This document shows positions 1 to 10,990 of a stretch of DNA of 64,000 bases, piece after piece. The notes under the pieces are model-generated. The model had not been told where the DNA came from and ran no database searches. It saw only the letters and a program-made list of their open reading frames with translations. This DNA comes from Syngnathus acus (taxonomy: Eukaryota > Chordata > Actinopteri > Syngnathiformes > Syngnathidae). The DNA lies in the NCBI RefSeq assembly GCF_901709675.1, contig NC_051102.1, positions 8,095,412-8,159,411 of the forward strand. Direction: 5' to 3'. A program made the translations under genes and the position numbers. Numbering within the stretch: position 1 is the first letter of the stretch; every line of letters starts with the position of its first letter.

Positions 1-18
1 GGAGCGGTTATGTAATTA

Positions 19-41
19 CTCTCTCTCTCTGTCTCTCTCTT
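19..41. repeat. (CT)n microsatellite
   Basis: A run of CT dinucleotides with one G interruption, in the intron upstream of the first visible dtna exon. It is a simple repeat with no coding content. Confidence 0.9.
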
Positions 42-238
42 ACTCTGTTTATTTCCATACTCGACAACAACATAAAAATAGAGATGCCTGCGTGTGCACT
101 AAAATGTCTGCCTGCATCTTAATGGAAGTTGTCTACAATATTATATCTGCAGTCATATTAAATTAGTAACTCGGGAGTGCCTTTGTGTTTACAGTGATTA
201 TGAGTGGGTTGTTCTGTCTTATTCAGCTCTTCGATGTT

Positions 239-256
239 TATATATATATATATATA
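239..256. repeat. (TA)n microsatellite
   Basis: Nine TA units lying about 60 bp upstream of the 3' splice site of the first visible dtna exon. Confidence 0.9.
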
Positions 257-313
257 TCTCGCTATGTGCTAGTCAAGGTGTCATAATACGATCTCAATTT
301 TCTTGTCCATCAG

Positions 314-3128
314 CTTGCTGGAGAGCAGCAACCACCAAGACGAGGAGCACAGCCTCATCGCCCGCTACGCTGCTCGCCTGGCTGCAGATGCCGCGGTGAG
401 ACACATGAACGTGCACTGGGGGAAAATCATTACTTCATCTCCTGACAAATCTTTGCTCACCTACCAAGAAGTAAACAGCGTCCGATTTTAGGGTAGCGCT
501 TTGATTTAATAATAACCAGAATATGAGCATCTGTGGATCAAATAATTATTTCCAATTCTTTTGTATTTCAATGGTGGTGTGAACAAAATGTTGACACAGT
601 GTCTCTGCTTCAGGCTCAACAGCAGCAGCACAGAGTTCCCGCGGATTTGCCAGGTTCTCTGGATGCCAACAAACAGCAGAGGCAGCTCATCGCCGAGCTG
701 GAAAGTAAAAACAGGTGGGGGACTAGCCACCTTGTTTTTCTTTAGCTTCACAGCGCCTGAACAAAAGTTGAGGCTTGGACAATTGTTTTTAATGAAATGA
801 GAGCGCTACTGCCACCTACTGTCACGGATGTGCAATTACAGTTTATTCTGCCACCTACAACACTTTATTAGGGACTCCAAGGGGTGCTGAAATGTAAATT
901 TCATACTTTTCCTTTTTTCTAAAACTGCATTTGTGGGTGTCACACAGAGAAATCTTGCAGGAAATTCAACGACTGCGCCTGCAACATGAGGAGGCCTCGC
1001 AGCCGCCGCCTGACAGGGGTCAGCAGAACCCCACTCTGCTTGCTGAGTTACGACTTCTCAGGTAAGCGGGAATTTCTATTTGGCCATATCCGTCTCTTGC
1101 GCACACATCTACACACATTTTAAAATTCCCAGTGTCTCCTTTAAGGTTCAGAAAGTGCAGATTGTAACTGCTTGCCTTAAGTGTGTATGGATGTGACATA
1201 ATGGTGTCATCAATCTGTACTTTTTTTTTTTTTTTTCTTGTCAGGCAACGGAAAGATGAGCTTGAGCAGAGAATGTCGAGTCTGCAGGAGAGTCGCAGGG
1301 AGCTCATGGTACAGCTGGAGCAGCTAATGATGCTTCTCAAGGTAGCGCAGACAAGAGCCCTCCATCTTTTTCACGGCTTCATCCAGTCACCGCTGTTTTT
1401 TGGGAAGTCAAGGGGAACGTTTCTATACATTTTGTTCCATGTTGAGAGGATACGCAGGAAATAACATTCAAATTGGGCTAGTTTGTGTTATATCGTCATG
1501 TAGTGTCTTGTAATGAATTACTCTGGCCATGTTTCCTAAACATCCGCCCCAGAATCAAATGCATCGTCATAAAAATGGCCGTGGCTATCCCAGCTAGTTT
1601 TGGAAGGCAGGATTCTCAATCATTTGGAGGTTATCAATTTGCTGGAATCAATGACCATCAATTAGTTGACAATAAGTGTCAACAATTCCATGTCTTCCTA
1701 CTTCGTCTAAGAAAACGCTATTCAAACATGCACATGGTAATGACATCCTAGGGTCGATCCAAATGGACCTTAACATAATGTGGTTATTGTTTTTTCACAG
1801 CAAGCTGAGGAACAGAAACAAGCTGTAAGTGTGAAAAGTGTGAGGGAGTTGAAAACTATGTAGCGCATGTTTTGGAATAAAACATGTTCATTGCTGCCAG
1901 GTGAGCATCTTGTATCCAAAAAAAAAAGATCAATTCAACAACAACAAAAAAACAGGCTGACGCTGAAATTTTGTGGAAAGATTCATTGCATAGTGCTTAG
2001 TGTCTATTATGACATTTCCAAGATACAAGGCGTTCATCAAAGACAACTAAACTCTTAGATGATATGGTAACAACACATCTACAGTGTTTTTTTTTTTTTT
2101 TTTTTAAAGCTTGTCATCTGACTTTAACACATACTAAATAATTTCTATCCCCTCTGAATTTCTAAGTTTTTTATTTTCAAACAGCCATATACAAATGAGA
2201 GACAATTCATTTGTGTGCAAACTTAGAAATTCAGCAAGGGATCAAATAATCATGTCCACCAACACTCACTTAGTCCATACTTACGTGAGGTTATGTATTG
2301 CAGACTCAGGGTCCCGGCTCTCCGCGCTCGTCCCCCAGTCACAGCGTCAGCAGGCCCATTCCCACGCCCATCCACTCGGACTCAGCCGGCACCACCCCGA
2401 CTCACGCACCTCAGGACTCCCTCATGGGTGTGGGAGGCGACGTTCAGGAGGCCTTTGCTCAGGGTAACGCGGCAAGGTTCCATTCTAAAAAGTCTGCAGT
2501 GATGTCAATATTGTTTTTTTCTTCTCCGTCCAAGGTCCCAGGAGAAATTTGAGAAACGACCTTCTCATCGCTGCTGACTCCATCACCAACACAATGTCAT
2601 CGCTGGTTAAAGAGTTGAATTCAGGTACGACTAAAATGGCCGACAAAAAAAACAATCATATTTAATTGCATTTGATTGAATTTTCTCAGAGGGTGGCAGC
2701 GAGACTGAGAGCACTGTGGATTCCGATCTCAGCCGCGGCGACACATTTGCAGCAACAACAACAACCTCAGATCCCTTCCTCAATTTTAAGCCCAGGATCA
2801 GCGCGGCGGAGCATGAGGACGAACGTTACGAGAACGACCTGGAGCGGCAGCTGGAGGACGAGCTCAAGTTCGAGGAGCTTATGAAGCACAGTCAGGAGCC
2901 GGACAAAGCCTGCATGGTGAGGTCTCTTTTTGCAAATGTAACGTGTGGCCAGAAAAGAATGGCTTCATTTTCTGTCTAGAACTGTTCATTTACTCAACTG
3001 TAGAGAAAGTCAGATGTTTACTCGGGATCCTTTTATTACATTTAGTCAAGTGCACTCAAAAAAAAAAAAAATCTGCTATGTGTGATGTTAATGTTGACTC
3101 TGTGCTGCAGATGACGCTGCAACAGTGA
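314..3128 (+). CDS. dtna: Alpha-dystrobrevin, C-terminal exons (5' partial)
   Basis: Dystrobrevin is a cytoplasmic scaffold of the dystrophin-glycoprotein complex. It binds dystrophin/utrophin through paired coiled coils and also binds syntrophins. Exons read from splice sites and frame: 314-395, 614-714, 948-1061, 1245-1341, 1801-1824, 2304-2463, 2535-2624, 2690-2916, 3111-3128. All phases join, giving about 303 residues. Recognisable blocks are [25 protein letters not shown], the heptad-rich [20 protein letters not shown] (coiled coil), the Ser/Pro block [19 protein letters not shown] and [15 protein letters not shown]. The [13 protein letters not shown] wording fits alpha- rather than beta-dystrobrevin, as does the mapre2 neighbour. 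Exon 1801-1824 is a 24-nt microexon (QAEEQKQA) at a place where dystrobrevins vary. The tail after 2690 is less conserved and ends MTLQQ. The syntrophin-binding, ZZ and EF-hand exons must lie to the left of the window. Confidence 0.93.
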
Positions 3129-3438
3129 CAGTGCAAATCCAGGGCACTGGTAAATATGCCACTCATTATTTATAAATGGATAAAAGTGAATGAATGAATC
3201 TATGAATGGACGAATGAAATAATACTGCATGCTTGACATGAAAATGCTGAACATCATTTCATGCAGTGATCATCCTTGTGCTCTTGTTGGCAGGCAAGCA
3301 ATATTAAAAGCAACAACGAGTGACAACACTGGACGCAACGACACTGGCCAGGATCTTATAGCTTAGAATATACATTTGTGGAAAGAATCTATATATTTTT
3401 AGCCAACCTCATATTTAAGGTGAAACTGTGAGCCGATG

Positions 3439-3444
3439 AATAAA
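3439..3444 (+). terminator. dtna: Candidate dtna polyadenylation signal
   Basis: An AATAAA hexamer about 310 nt after the dtna stop codon, the first canonical one downstream. It is a candidate only, because no transcript evidence is available. Confidence 0.5.
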
Positions 3445-4739
3445 TCAAGAGATTAATAATCACCGAGCGCTCTAATATTATTATACCACAGGTGCCATAT
3501 CAACCACGTGATTCTTTTGCTTTGTATTTGTTAAGCCCATGTAAAAATGTACTGTTTTGTGTCTGTGTCTCGTATAATTTTTGATAATTACATTTGAGTT
3601 GTATTTTTAAAATACACAATGCCAACCTGGTCTGGTTTTACCACTCTAGTGGAACTTTAGCTTCCGTGATTAATCCCTTCCGAATAGTCTAAAAACTAAT
3701 CATAGGAAAACGCAAGCAATGCCTCCCATAAAAAATTTATGTTCTCGCCACCCCAAAAATGCAACATTTAAAAAAATTACACATACTGTATATACACAGC
3801 AAGCAATGTGAAGTACATATAAATCGCTAATGAAATCACTTTTACCTCTATCAAAGCCTCACGTACCAAAAACATACAAAAACGGAGGTTTCCCTGTACT
3901 GTATTTGCATTTTCTTCTTATTCTTATTATTGCGTGTTGTTTTTTGAACCTTCATTTGATGCATTGGTGACGATGATAATGCACACTGCCTTAGCTTCTC
4001 GGAAAGACATTTCAGTGGAGTTCAGTCACGCTGTCATTGGAGCATGTATACAGCATTCAAAAGCAATGTGAGTATTTTGCACTGGAATATAAACACTGTC
4101 AAATTTAAGATGTAATCAAACAATGTAATTACTGTATAATTTCTGTTTCTAGTGGCTTGAGAATTGAACCCACCAGCCGCCCCCCACTTGACATAAAAAA
4201 AAAATGCAAAAACCACTGTAGTGTCTATAGTTTGGACACAAAGTTCTTGCTATTTTCCCCCTTTATTTCCTTTTTTTCTTTTGCATAGCGGTAGTGCATA
4301 ATAAAGTGTTGACACCATACCATAACTCTTTCCCGGGAACTCCTTCCTATTTCATTTCAAGCACGACACACTTGAGCTGCTCTGCTTCAGCAGTGCACCT
4401 TTATTAGCTGTCGTAAACGCACTGCAAACTGTACAAGACACACTACTGCTCTCTAGTGTTCAAGGTCAGTTTTCTGTCCATGTTTTCAAATTGACTTCAG
4501 TATTTAAAATCATACAAATGATTGTACTACCAATATTTTAACTAGCATATATTCAAAATGTCACTCCTCACTTCATTGCAGATAAAAATATAACACAAAT
4601 TATTAAAATTGGTCTATGTTTAAAAAAAAGGAAAAAAAAGAGAAAATGATTTTCAAAAATGACAGAAATATCTATTAATTGTATATTTATCGTTTTGGAG
4701 CCTGGAGCGTGAAGAATAAAGGAGTCCGTTGTTACAAAG
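3445..4739. other. dtna-mapre2 intergenic spacer
   Basis: AT-rich spacer with short poly-A and poly-T runs. No ORF of recognisable family, no tRNA fold and no clear mobile element were seen on either strand. Confidence 0.6.
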
Positions 4740-4945
4740 CATCAACGCACCCGTACACGATTGGTCGGTCTGGTGACAGATGTTTTACAACCGACCAATC
4801 AGGAGCGACTTTGGTGACAGACTATCCAATCGGGCGCCGTTACTTCATTCAGCGGTGACAGCAAATGGGCGTCACAAGGGGTGTGGTGACTCAGCTTGAA
4901 AGACCTTTTTTTCCCTACACCTCGTAAACCTACGACTCGTAACGG
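4740..4945 (+). promoter_or_regulatory. mapre2: Distal promoter and possible non-coding first exon of mapre2
   Basis: Three CCAAT boxes occur close together: ATTGG at 4760-4764, CCAAT at 4795-4799 and CCAAT at 4826-4830. The octamer GGTGACAG recurs at 4772, 4813 and 4854, exactly 41 bp apart. An antioxidant-response/Maf-like TGACTCAGC lies at 4887-4895. A consensus donor GTGAGT at 4946 would end a non-coding exon at 4945. Joined to the acceptor before 7182, this would allow an isoform starting at the internal Met of MAVNVYST, similar to the short MAPRE2 isoforms known in mammals. The motifs are seen; the promoter role and the splice are inferred. Confidence 0.5.
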
Positions 4946-5990
4946 GTGAGTCCAATCTGTGCTTTTACTTTGTTAAGCTTGGAATCCGAGCAACATGAGA
5001 AAGGCAGATATCGGAGCGGTTTCTGCCTGGTAGCGGCGGTGTCGCTCGACATATGTGGGCTGTCACAGTCTGTCAAAAGTCTTACAAGAATCGAAATAAG
5101 AACATATCATTAGCATTAACCTAGCTGCTTGTTAGCTAATTAATATGTAGCGTTGTGCATGGTGTGTGGCTCGGAGAATCGGGATTTATCGCTTTACTCT
5201 TGGTTGTAGTAGCTGCTTAAATTTGACGTAAAGTTAGCTAGCGTCCTCGCGACGGCTACATCTGTTTTAAAAACTACAGGAACTCCACTATCGCATTTCC
5301 CTCCTGTGGGAAAAGGGCCAGTCTATTTGTGAGCAGCGGAGGGGGTGCTTGTGACTGATAAGACGGGTGTCAATTTATGCTTGCCAAATATCCGGTCCTA
5401 TTTTGGGATGTGAGTTGAACGCTTATCCAAGTTAAACGTTACTCCAGTCCACTGAACGGTAGAATTGTTATTAAGAGATCAACTAGCCCAAATTACAGTA
5501 GGTAATATCCCCCTATGCTAGATCTTAATTTGGTTACACCTGAACTGTCACTTGGTTAAGTTTTCCACTCCAGCACAGATTTCTAGCACCTCAAGCATGC
5601 TATTCAAAATTCAATTTACTATTTAGATTGATAGGTTAATTGATAAATTTATTATCTGTTGTTATTTTCATTTTTTTTTAGTTTAAACTGTACTACGCCA
5701 GGTAAGGCAATTTAGAACACATTTTCATTCACAATGCCGAGTTTTGATCGAATATGAACTGTCAGATTGTTCCTGATGGAACCTCAGTTCTTCCACTTAA
5801 GCACAGAATGACTGAGTGGGGTACAACTATCATTTTCAGCTATTGTTCTCTAACTTAATCATCATTCTTTTGGGGGGGGGGGGGGCGTTGCAATTTTATT
5901 TTCTGTTGAATCGCCACTGAACCAATTTGCCATTATTGCGATTGCAAATTGGTGCTTTTGATGCACTCAGCAGATCAATGCTTTTGGGTT
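4946..5990. other. Spacer between distal and proximal mapre2 promoters
   Basis: Unique AT-rich DNA with no recognisable coding exon. It contains a 14-G homopolymer at 5872-5885. Confidence 0.5.
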
Positions 5991-6233
5991 GGGAGTGACG
6001 TCGCATGTTGCCTACTACGCGGCGTAGTCGTCACATGACCAAACGTGCCAGCTACGTCATCTTGGCAAAAGAATAAGCAGAGCGAAGGGGGAAAAAAAGA
6101 GAAGAATCTCATCTCCGGCTGCCGCTCTCCGCGTCTTCTTCTTGACGGCCCACCCCCGGTGTTCGCGTGTCATTTTTTCCCCCCGGCCGAGAGTGTGCGA
6201 ACAGGGCGTCTGTTCAACGCTTACGAGACGCAA
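5991..6233 (+). promoter_or_regulatory. mapre2: Proximal promoter / 5' UTR of mapre2
   Basis: GC-rich block just upstream of the mapre2 ATG. It holds CRE half-sites (TGACGTCG near 5996, TACGTCAT near 6053) and a perfect palindrome ACTACGC-G-GCGTAGT at 6014-6028. The reading frame upstream of the ATG at 6234 stays open back to about 6045 but contains no in-frame ATG, which supports 6234 as the start. Confidence 0.5.
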
Positions 6234-9200
6234 ATGCCCGGTCCCACCCAAGCCCTTTCCCCGAATGGAGAGAATAACAATGACATCGGCCCGGACGGCT
6301 CCAACATTATTCCGTACAGGAAGAATACAGTGCGAGGGGAACGCGCGTACAGGTACAATCTAATTCGTTCTGATTTTTAAAAATGCAGTTGTTTTAGGGG
6401 GGGGGGGGGGAACCCGGCTGTTGTGGCCTAGCTAGTCGCTCCTTCTCCTTGTCTCCGGCTGTCATTTTGGCCCTGTTGGTTATAGCAACGGCGATTATCC
6501 TGTTACCGTAATCCATGTAAAACTGCCGTTTCGTCTCACCGTCGTCGTGGGTGACGTTTGCATTCATAACCATACATTTGCATATGTAAAAATATGTATA
6601 CTGTTTGTTTTTTCGTTTGCACGTTTGAGCCCCCTCCCTTTTCCTCGTGCCTCCACCGTGCAGACGTCAGAACGGGCCGCGCGATGCGCTCAAACCGGCT
6701 AACAAAGCATGCTAACCCCGCTGGCTCCAGTCCGCTTTGTTGACAGGCTCGACCTGTGCGTCCACGGACATGTGATGGCAAACATGACGACTCATCCTGG
6801 GATTTATTAGTGAAGTGGGTGCAAACGTTGTGTAATATAACTGTACAAGCCATTTTACATGGAGTCTGGTTATCTCCTGTCAAACTGACTCCGATTGTGA
6901 TGAGCGAAACAGCATCATTCTAAATTGTGCGTGTGGACTTCTTAATCATTCATTTTCCCTTGTCTTGTTGGATTAGACATTAATCCATTCACATGTACAT
7001 TCACACATATGGACAATGAAATCCTTCAATAAAGTTGACAAGCGTTTTGGAAATGTAGGACGAAGAAAGCCCACACAAACATGGGGAGAACATGCAAACT
7101 CCCCACAGGATTCATCTTTGAACCTCACAATTGTGTTCCCCCCCTCACACTTTTCAGGTGTTATTGTTTTGTGCTTTACAGCTGGGGGATGGCGGTCAAC
7201 GTGTATTCTACCTCAATAACCCAGGAGACTATGAGCAGGCATGACATAACGGCCTGGGTTAACGACATCCTTTGCCTGAATTACACCAAAGTGGAGCAGC
7301 TCTCCTCAGGTGAGAATCATGCAAAAGGCACCTCTCGCCAGATACTTTTCAAACGGACCTTCACTCTGGATGGGAGTTAAATTGCCCCTTAAGGATTTTA
7401 ATGAGTAAATAAAAACAGGTGGCGGGCGGTCGTACCCCCGCTGCGACTAAGTCGTAATCCAATTCCCAGCCACTCTGCCAACACGCATTAAGATGTCAGC
7501 TAATTCCTTCATCTCGATGACTTTGTGTGTGTTCGCTACCAGTTGCTTGTTTGGGAGATTTGTTTGTTCCGAGTCATGGCGAGTTGCTCTTTTATGGTAA
7601 ATTGCTGCTATAAATTTGGAAGGAAACAAGAATCGGAGCTCATTTTCTGGCGAGTTCAGATTTTGTTACCGTGACGAAAGTGTTCTCTTCTTTTTAAAAA
7701 TTCTTCTCTGGCGTGCTCAGGTGCAGCCTACTGCCAGTTCATGGATCTTCTCTTTCCGGGCTGCATCAGTCTTAAGAAGGTCAAGTTTCAAGCCAAACTG
7801 GAACACGAGTACATTCACAACTTCAAGCTGTTACAAGCGTCTTTCAAAAGAATGAAGGTGGACAAGGTGAGTTTTGAATGCGTCACGCAGTCAACACGTT
7901 GCCACCCGTTTTATAACCCTGCCCTCGCCGCTCTCCATTTAGATTATCCCAGTGGAGAAACTGGTCAAAGGCAGATTTCAGGACAATCTCGACTTCATCC
8001 AGTGGTTCAAGAAGTTCTTTGACGCTAACTACGACGGCAAAGAGTACGACCCGCTGGATGCCAGACAGGGTCAGGATGCCATCCCTCCGCCAGACCCCGG
8101 CGAGCAGATCTTCAACTTGCCGAAAAAGTCCCACCACGCCGCCAGCTCCCCAACCGCAGGTAAGCATCACTCCAGATATTTTATCAAAAAATGCAAACAT
8201 AAAATAAACATACATTGTGATTTTGTTGTTTAAAATTATGGGGAGTAGCACTAGAAAATATGAATGATTTATTTTTTTGCTGCTTACAGGAGCCTCAAGG
8301 TCAAGCTCCACAACCCCAAAGTCGGCGACACCAACATCCAGACCCTCCTCGGCCAAAAGAATCCCCACAGCATCAACTCCCGCCAAAGGAGAGAAGGAAT
8401 TGGAGGTGCAGGTCACACAACTTACTGACCAGGTAATAATCTTTTGTTTATATCCTTTGTGTGACACCCCGCACGTTTTGTGCCAATTCATCGTTTCCAG
8501 TTGAATCCCAAAATTCGGTTTTGCGCATGCACTATAATAATATGAAAATACACAAGAAGCTGTTGCGTGACAGGATCCATCAAATCCATCCGTCTTGCTG
8601 TTCTATACTGTTATCTCCCTAAAACCATTCCTTGTGATTTTTTTTTTTTTTTTTCCGGGCGGTGTTAGGTCAACACATTAAAGGTGGCACTGGAAGGCGT
8701 GGAGAAGGAGCGGGACTACTACTTCAGCAAACTGCGAGAGGTGGAGCTCCTGTGTCAAGAGCAGGGCGAAAACAACGCTCCTTTCGTCGAGCGGCTAATG
8801 GAAGTCCTCTACGCTATGGACGATCAGGTTACTATCACAAATGCCGCATAGACGAGAGAGAATTGCAGCGATGGACGCAGTCTTCTCCAAAAGTCTTAAA
8901 AAAATGGAAGATAGTGCAATTTCAGATCAAAAGATATTAGTGAGACACACTTTATTCATCCCGTGACAGTCAAATTGTGAAAATCATGAGTTAAAAAAAA
9001 TAGTCCCAGCTTTTCAATTTGACATGTCCTGGCGCCATCTTGTGGCAAGAAGGTCGGTTTAGAAAAAGTTAAATATTGTGAATAGGAGTTTTTCAGTCTG
9101 TCACAGGATCGGTAAAAAACTAGTTGAATTAACACTGTGCTCGGCCTTCTTAACTCTCAGCACTTTCTTCTTTCTTAGGAGCGAGCCGAGGACCTGGCTG

Positions 9201-9283
9201 AAGGAGACGGGCCCGACGTGGACCCCGAAGGTCACGAGGAGGCGCCCGATGATCAGCAGGAGGAGGAACAGGATGAATACTGA
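6234..9283 (+). CDS. mapre2: Microtubule-associated protein RP/EB family member 2 (EB2)
   Basis: EB proteins track growing microtubule plus ends and recruit CAP-Gly and SxIP partners. Coding exons: 6234-6352, 7182-7309, 7721-7866, 7943-8159, 8290-8432, 8669-8827, 9179-9283. They total 1017 nt, 338 residues, close to mammalian MAPRE2 (327). The first exon encodes the EB2-specific N-terminal extension ([14 protein letters not shown].., RGERAYS), which separates it from MAPRE1 and MAPRE3. Residues about 57-160 form the calponin-homology domain ([29 protein letters not shown]). Then come a Ser/Thr/Pro linker, the EB homology coiled coil ([19 protein letters not shown], about 260-280) and an acidic tail. 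The protein ends EEEQDEY rather than the usual EEY/F. The neighbour dtna supports the assignment, as in human. Confidence 0.97.
7040..7135 (-). repeat. tRNA-like SINE fragment, reverse orientation
   Basis: Read on the minus strand, this matches the body of a repeat common in teleosts: a B-box-like GAGGTTC, then TTTGCATGTTCTCCCCATG and a CCTACATTTCCAAAA-type end. The same body occurs in direct orientation at 28208-28345. It lies in mapre2 intron 1. The family name is not determined. Confidence 0.6.
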
Positions 9284-10382
9284 CTGAAACACACTTTTTC
9301 TTCTATTTAATATGTGAGAACTCGTCCTCCTTTTTTTTGTTCTCTCAAAGACTGAACAAATTGAAGCCACCTCCCGCGTAGAAGCACCATCACCTTTTTT
9401 TAATTTAATTTTATTTTATATATATATATATATATCCCTCCGCTCTGTTCAGTGTCTTTGTGACTTTTTGCTGTGGTCACAAAGTGGAGCTCCGACCATC
9501 ACAAGGACTGTCAAATGTTTCACTCGAACAAATGCTGAAGTTGTTACTGTTAGCTTTCCAATTTTTTTGTGTCGCTTGGATGTCCACAATATAAACTACA
9601 AGATTGCAATAAGCAAAAAGCCCGGAAAGGGCTCATAGTAGCTCTTACGTTCCCTTCCTGCACTGACATTTTGAGTGTATTGGACAATCTGCCCAGAGAC
9701 CCTCATTGTATTTATTCTCATTCTCGGGTTTTTAGACGTAGATTTCTACATTCTGGCTCCACGTGAAAATGGACATTAGACATCATGAATTGTGTATACA
9801 ATACCATTGTATGACAAAACTCGTATGTGTTTGAAGCAACTTCACGCAACGCCGCAACGGTTTTATTGATAATATGCAGAAAGGAAGAGACTTCTTTTTT
9901 TTTAAGCATAGCTTTTACAATGCAACGTGTTAAGTTGTCAAACCTCAGCTTGTGATGATTCTTAGCGGTTAGTTTCTGGTGTTAACGGTCAGTCCACGGA
10001 GTGTTTTGTCACGCTATATATTCCAGTAAGTACATCGTATACCCTTTATTAATATTGCATTATTACTAATAGACAGTTAAGCAGTGCACCATAATACTTT
10101 GGTCATATTATTGTGTAAATGAAAAGGAATGTAAAACATGTTTGCTGTCGATAATTAATGAATGGTAAAAAAAAAAAATTTTCTTCCATGTCCCACACAT
10201 GATGCATTCCCTGGAGAAAAAAAACTTTTTTGTTTTGTTTTGCATGTTTGCATTTTATTTGTGAATATCTTGACCTTTTTACATATTTAATAAGAAAAGC
10301 AAGTATGTTAAGTGAGCTTCTTTTGTATGTTTAACCTGTTATTTGAAAGTTGTTGAGATTGGGATGAATTTGCTGTAATAAA
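9284..10382 (+). other. mapre2: mapre2 3' UTR with polyadenylation signal
   Basis: About 1.1 kb without coding potential follows the mapre2 stop. It contains an (AT)n repeat at 9416-9435 and several T runs, and ends with AATAAA at 10377-10382. The extent is inferred from the signal. Confidence 0.6.
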
Positions 10383-10719
10383 ATGTTGAGTCCACATTGT
10401 CATGCTGTACAAACTTAACAAATAATCAAGTAGGAAGAAATATCTTAATAGGTCTTATGTGGCACGTCAGGTAAACAAACTGGTAAGCTGATTTATTTAT
10501 TTTTTTGCTGCAAAAACTTCAACCCATGTATTTATTTTTGCATAAACTATGAGCAACAGAAAAATTGTCTTTGCATTAATGAACATTAAATTATTAGTAA
10601 CTCATTTAAAAGTTAATTTGAGCAAATTAATATCACAGAAGTGGAAGCCCCTCGCATTAATCAGTACCCAAAATGTCCAAAAATATTAAGAACCGCTGCT
10701 GCATTACATTGAAAGTTCC

Positions 10720-10860
10720 AATCGGGGTACGCTGGTGAACAAATCAAACGTATCACAGCTAGTGTCTGTGCAATGGGATGGCTTTAAGTGACAAGGTGTC
10801 ATGTTAGTTCTTTCCATTAATCGGGGCACGCTGGTGATTAAATCAAACGCGTCGCAGCTA
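10720..10860. repeat. Two 42-bp direct repeats, 99 bp apart
   Basis: Segments 10720-10761 and 10819-10860 share the order AATCGGGG, ACGCTGGTGA, AAATCAAACG and CAGCTA, with about six differences. They lie 130-270 bp upstream of the spidr start, so the duplication is in its probable promoter region. Confidence 0.85.
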
Positions 10861-10990
10861 TAACTACCCTTTAACTGAGTCCTAAACAATGCGGGACTGA
10901 ATATTAATTTCACATCCTCTGTTTACATTATACGACGTCAAAATTCGTACAAAGTAGCCTCCCGCACTTACAAAACTTAATTCACAAAGT

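Noticed and set aside
6045-6233. 63-residue N-terminal extension of mapre2
   Set aside because: The upstream frame has no ATG (it opens at GTG), and the ATG at 6234 matches the known EB2 start MPGPTQ.
7883-8491. 202-codon open frame on the minus strand
   Set aside because: Antisense to mapre2 exons 4 and 5 and the intron between; its openness follows from the GC-rich codons of the real exons, and no family matches.
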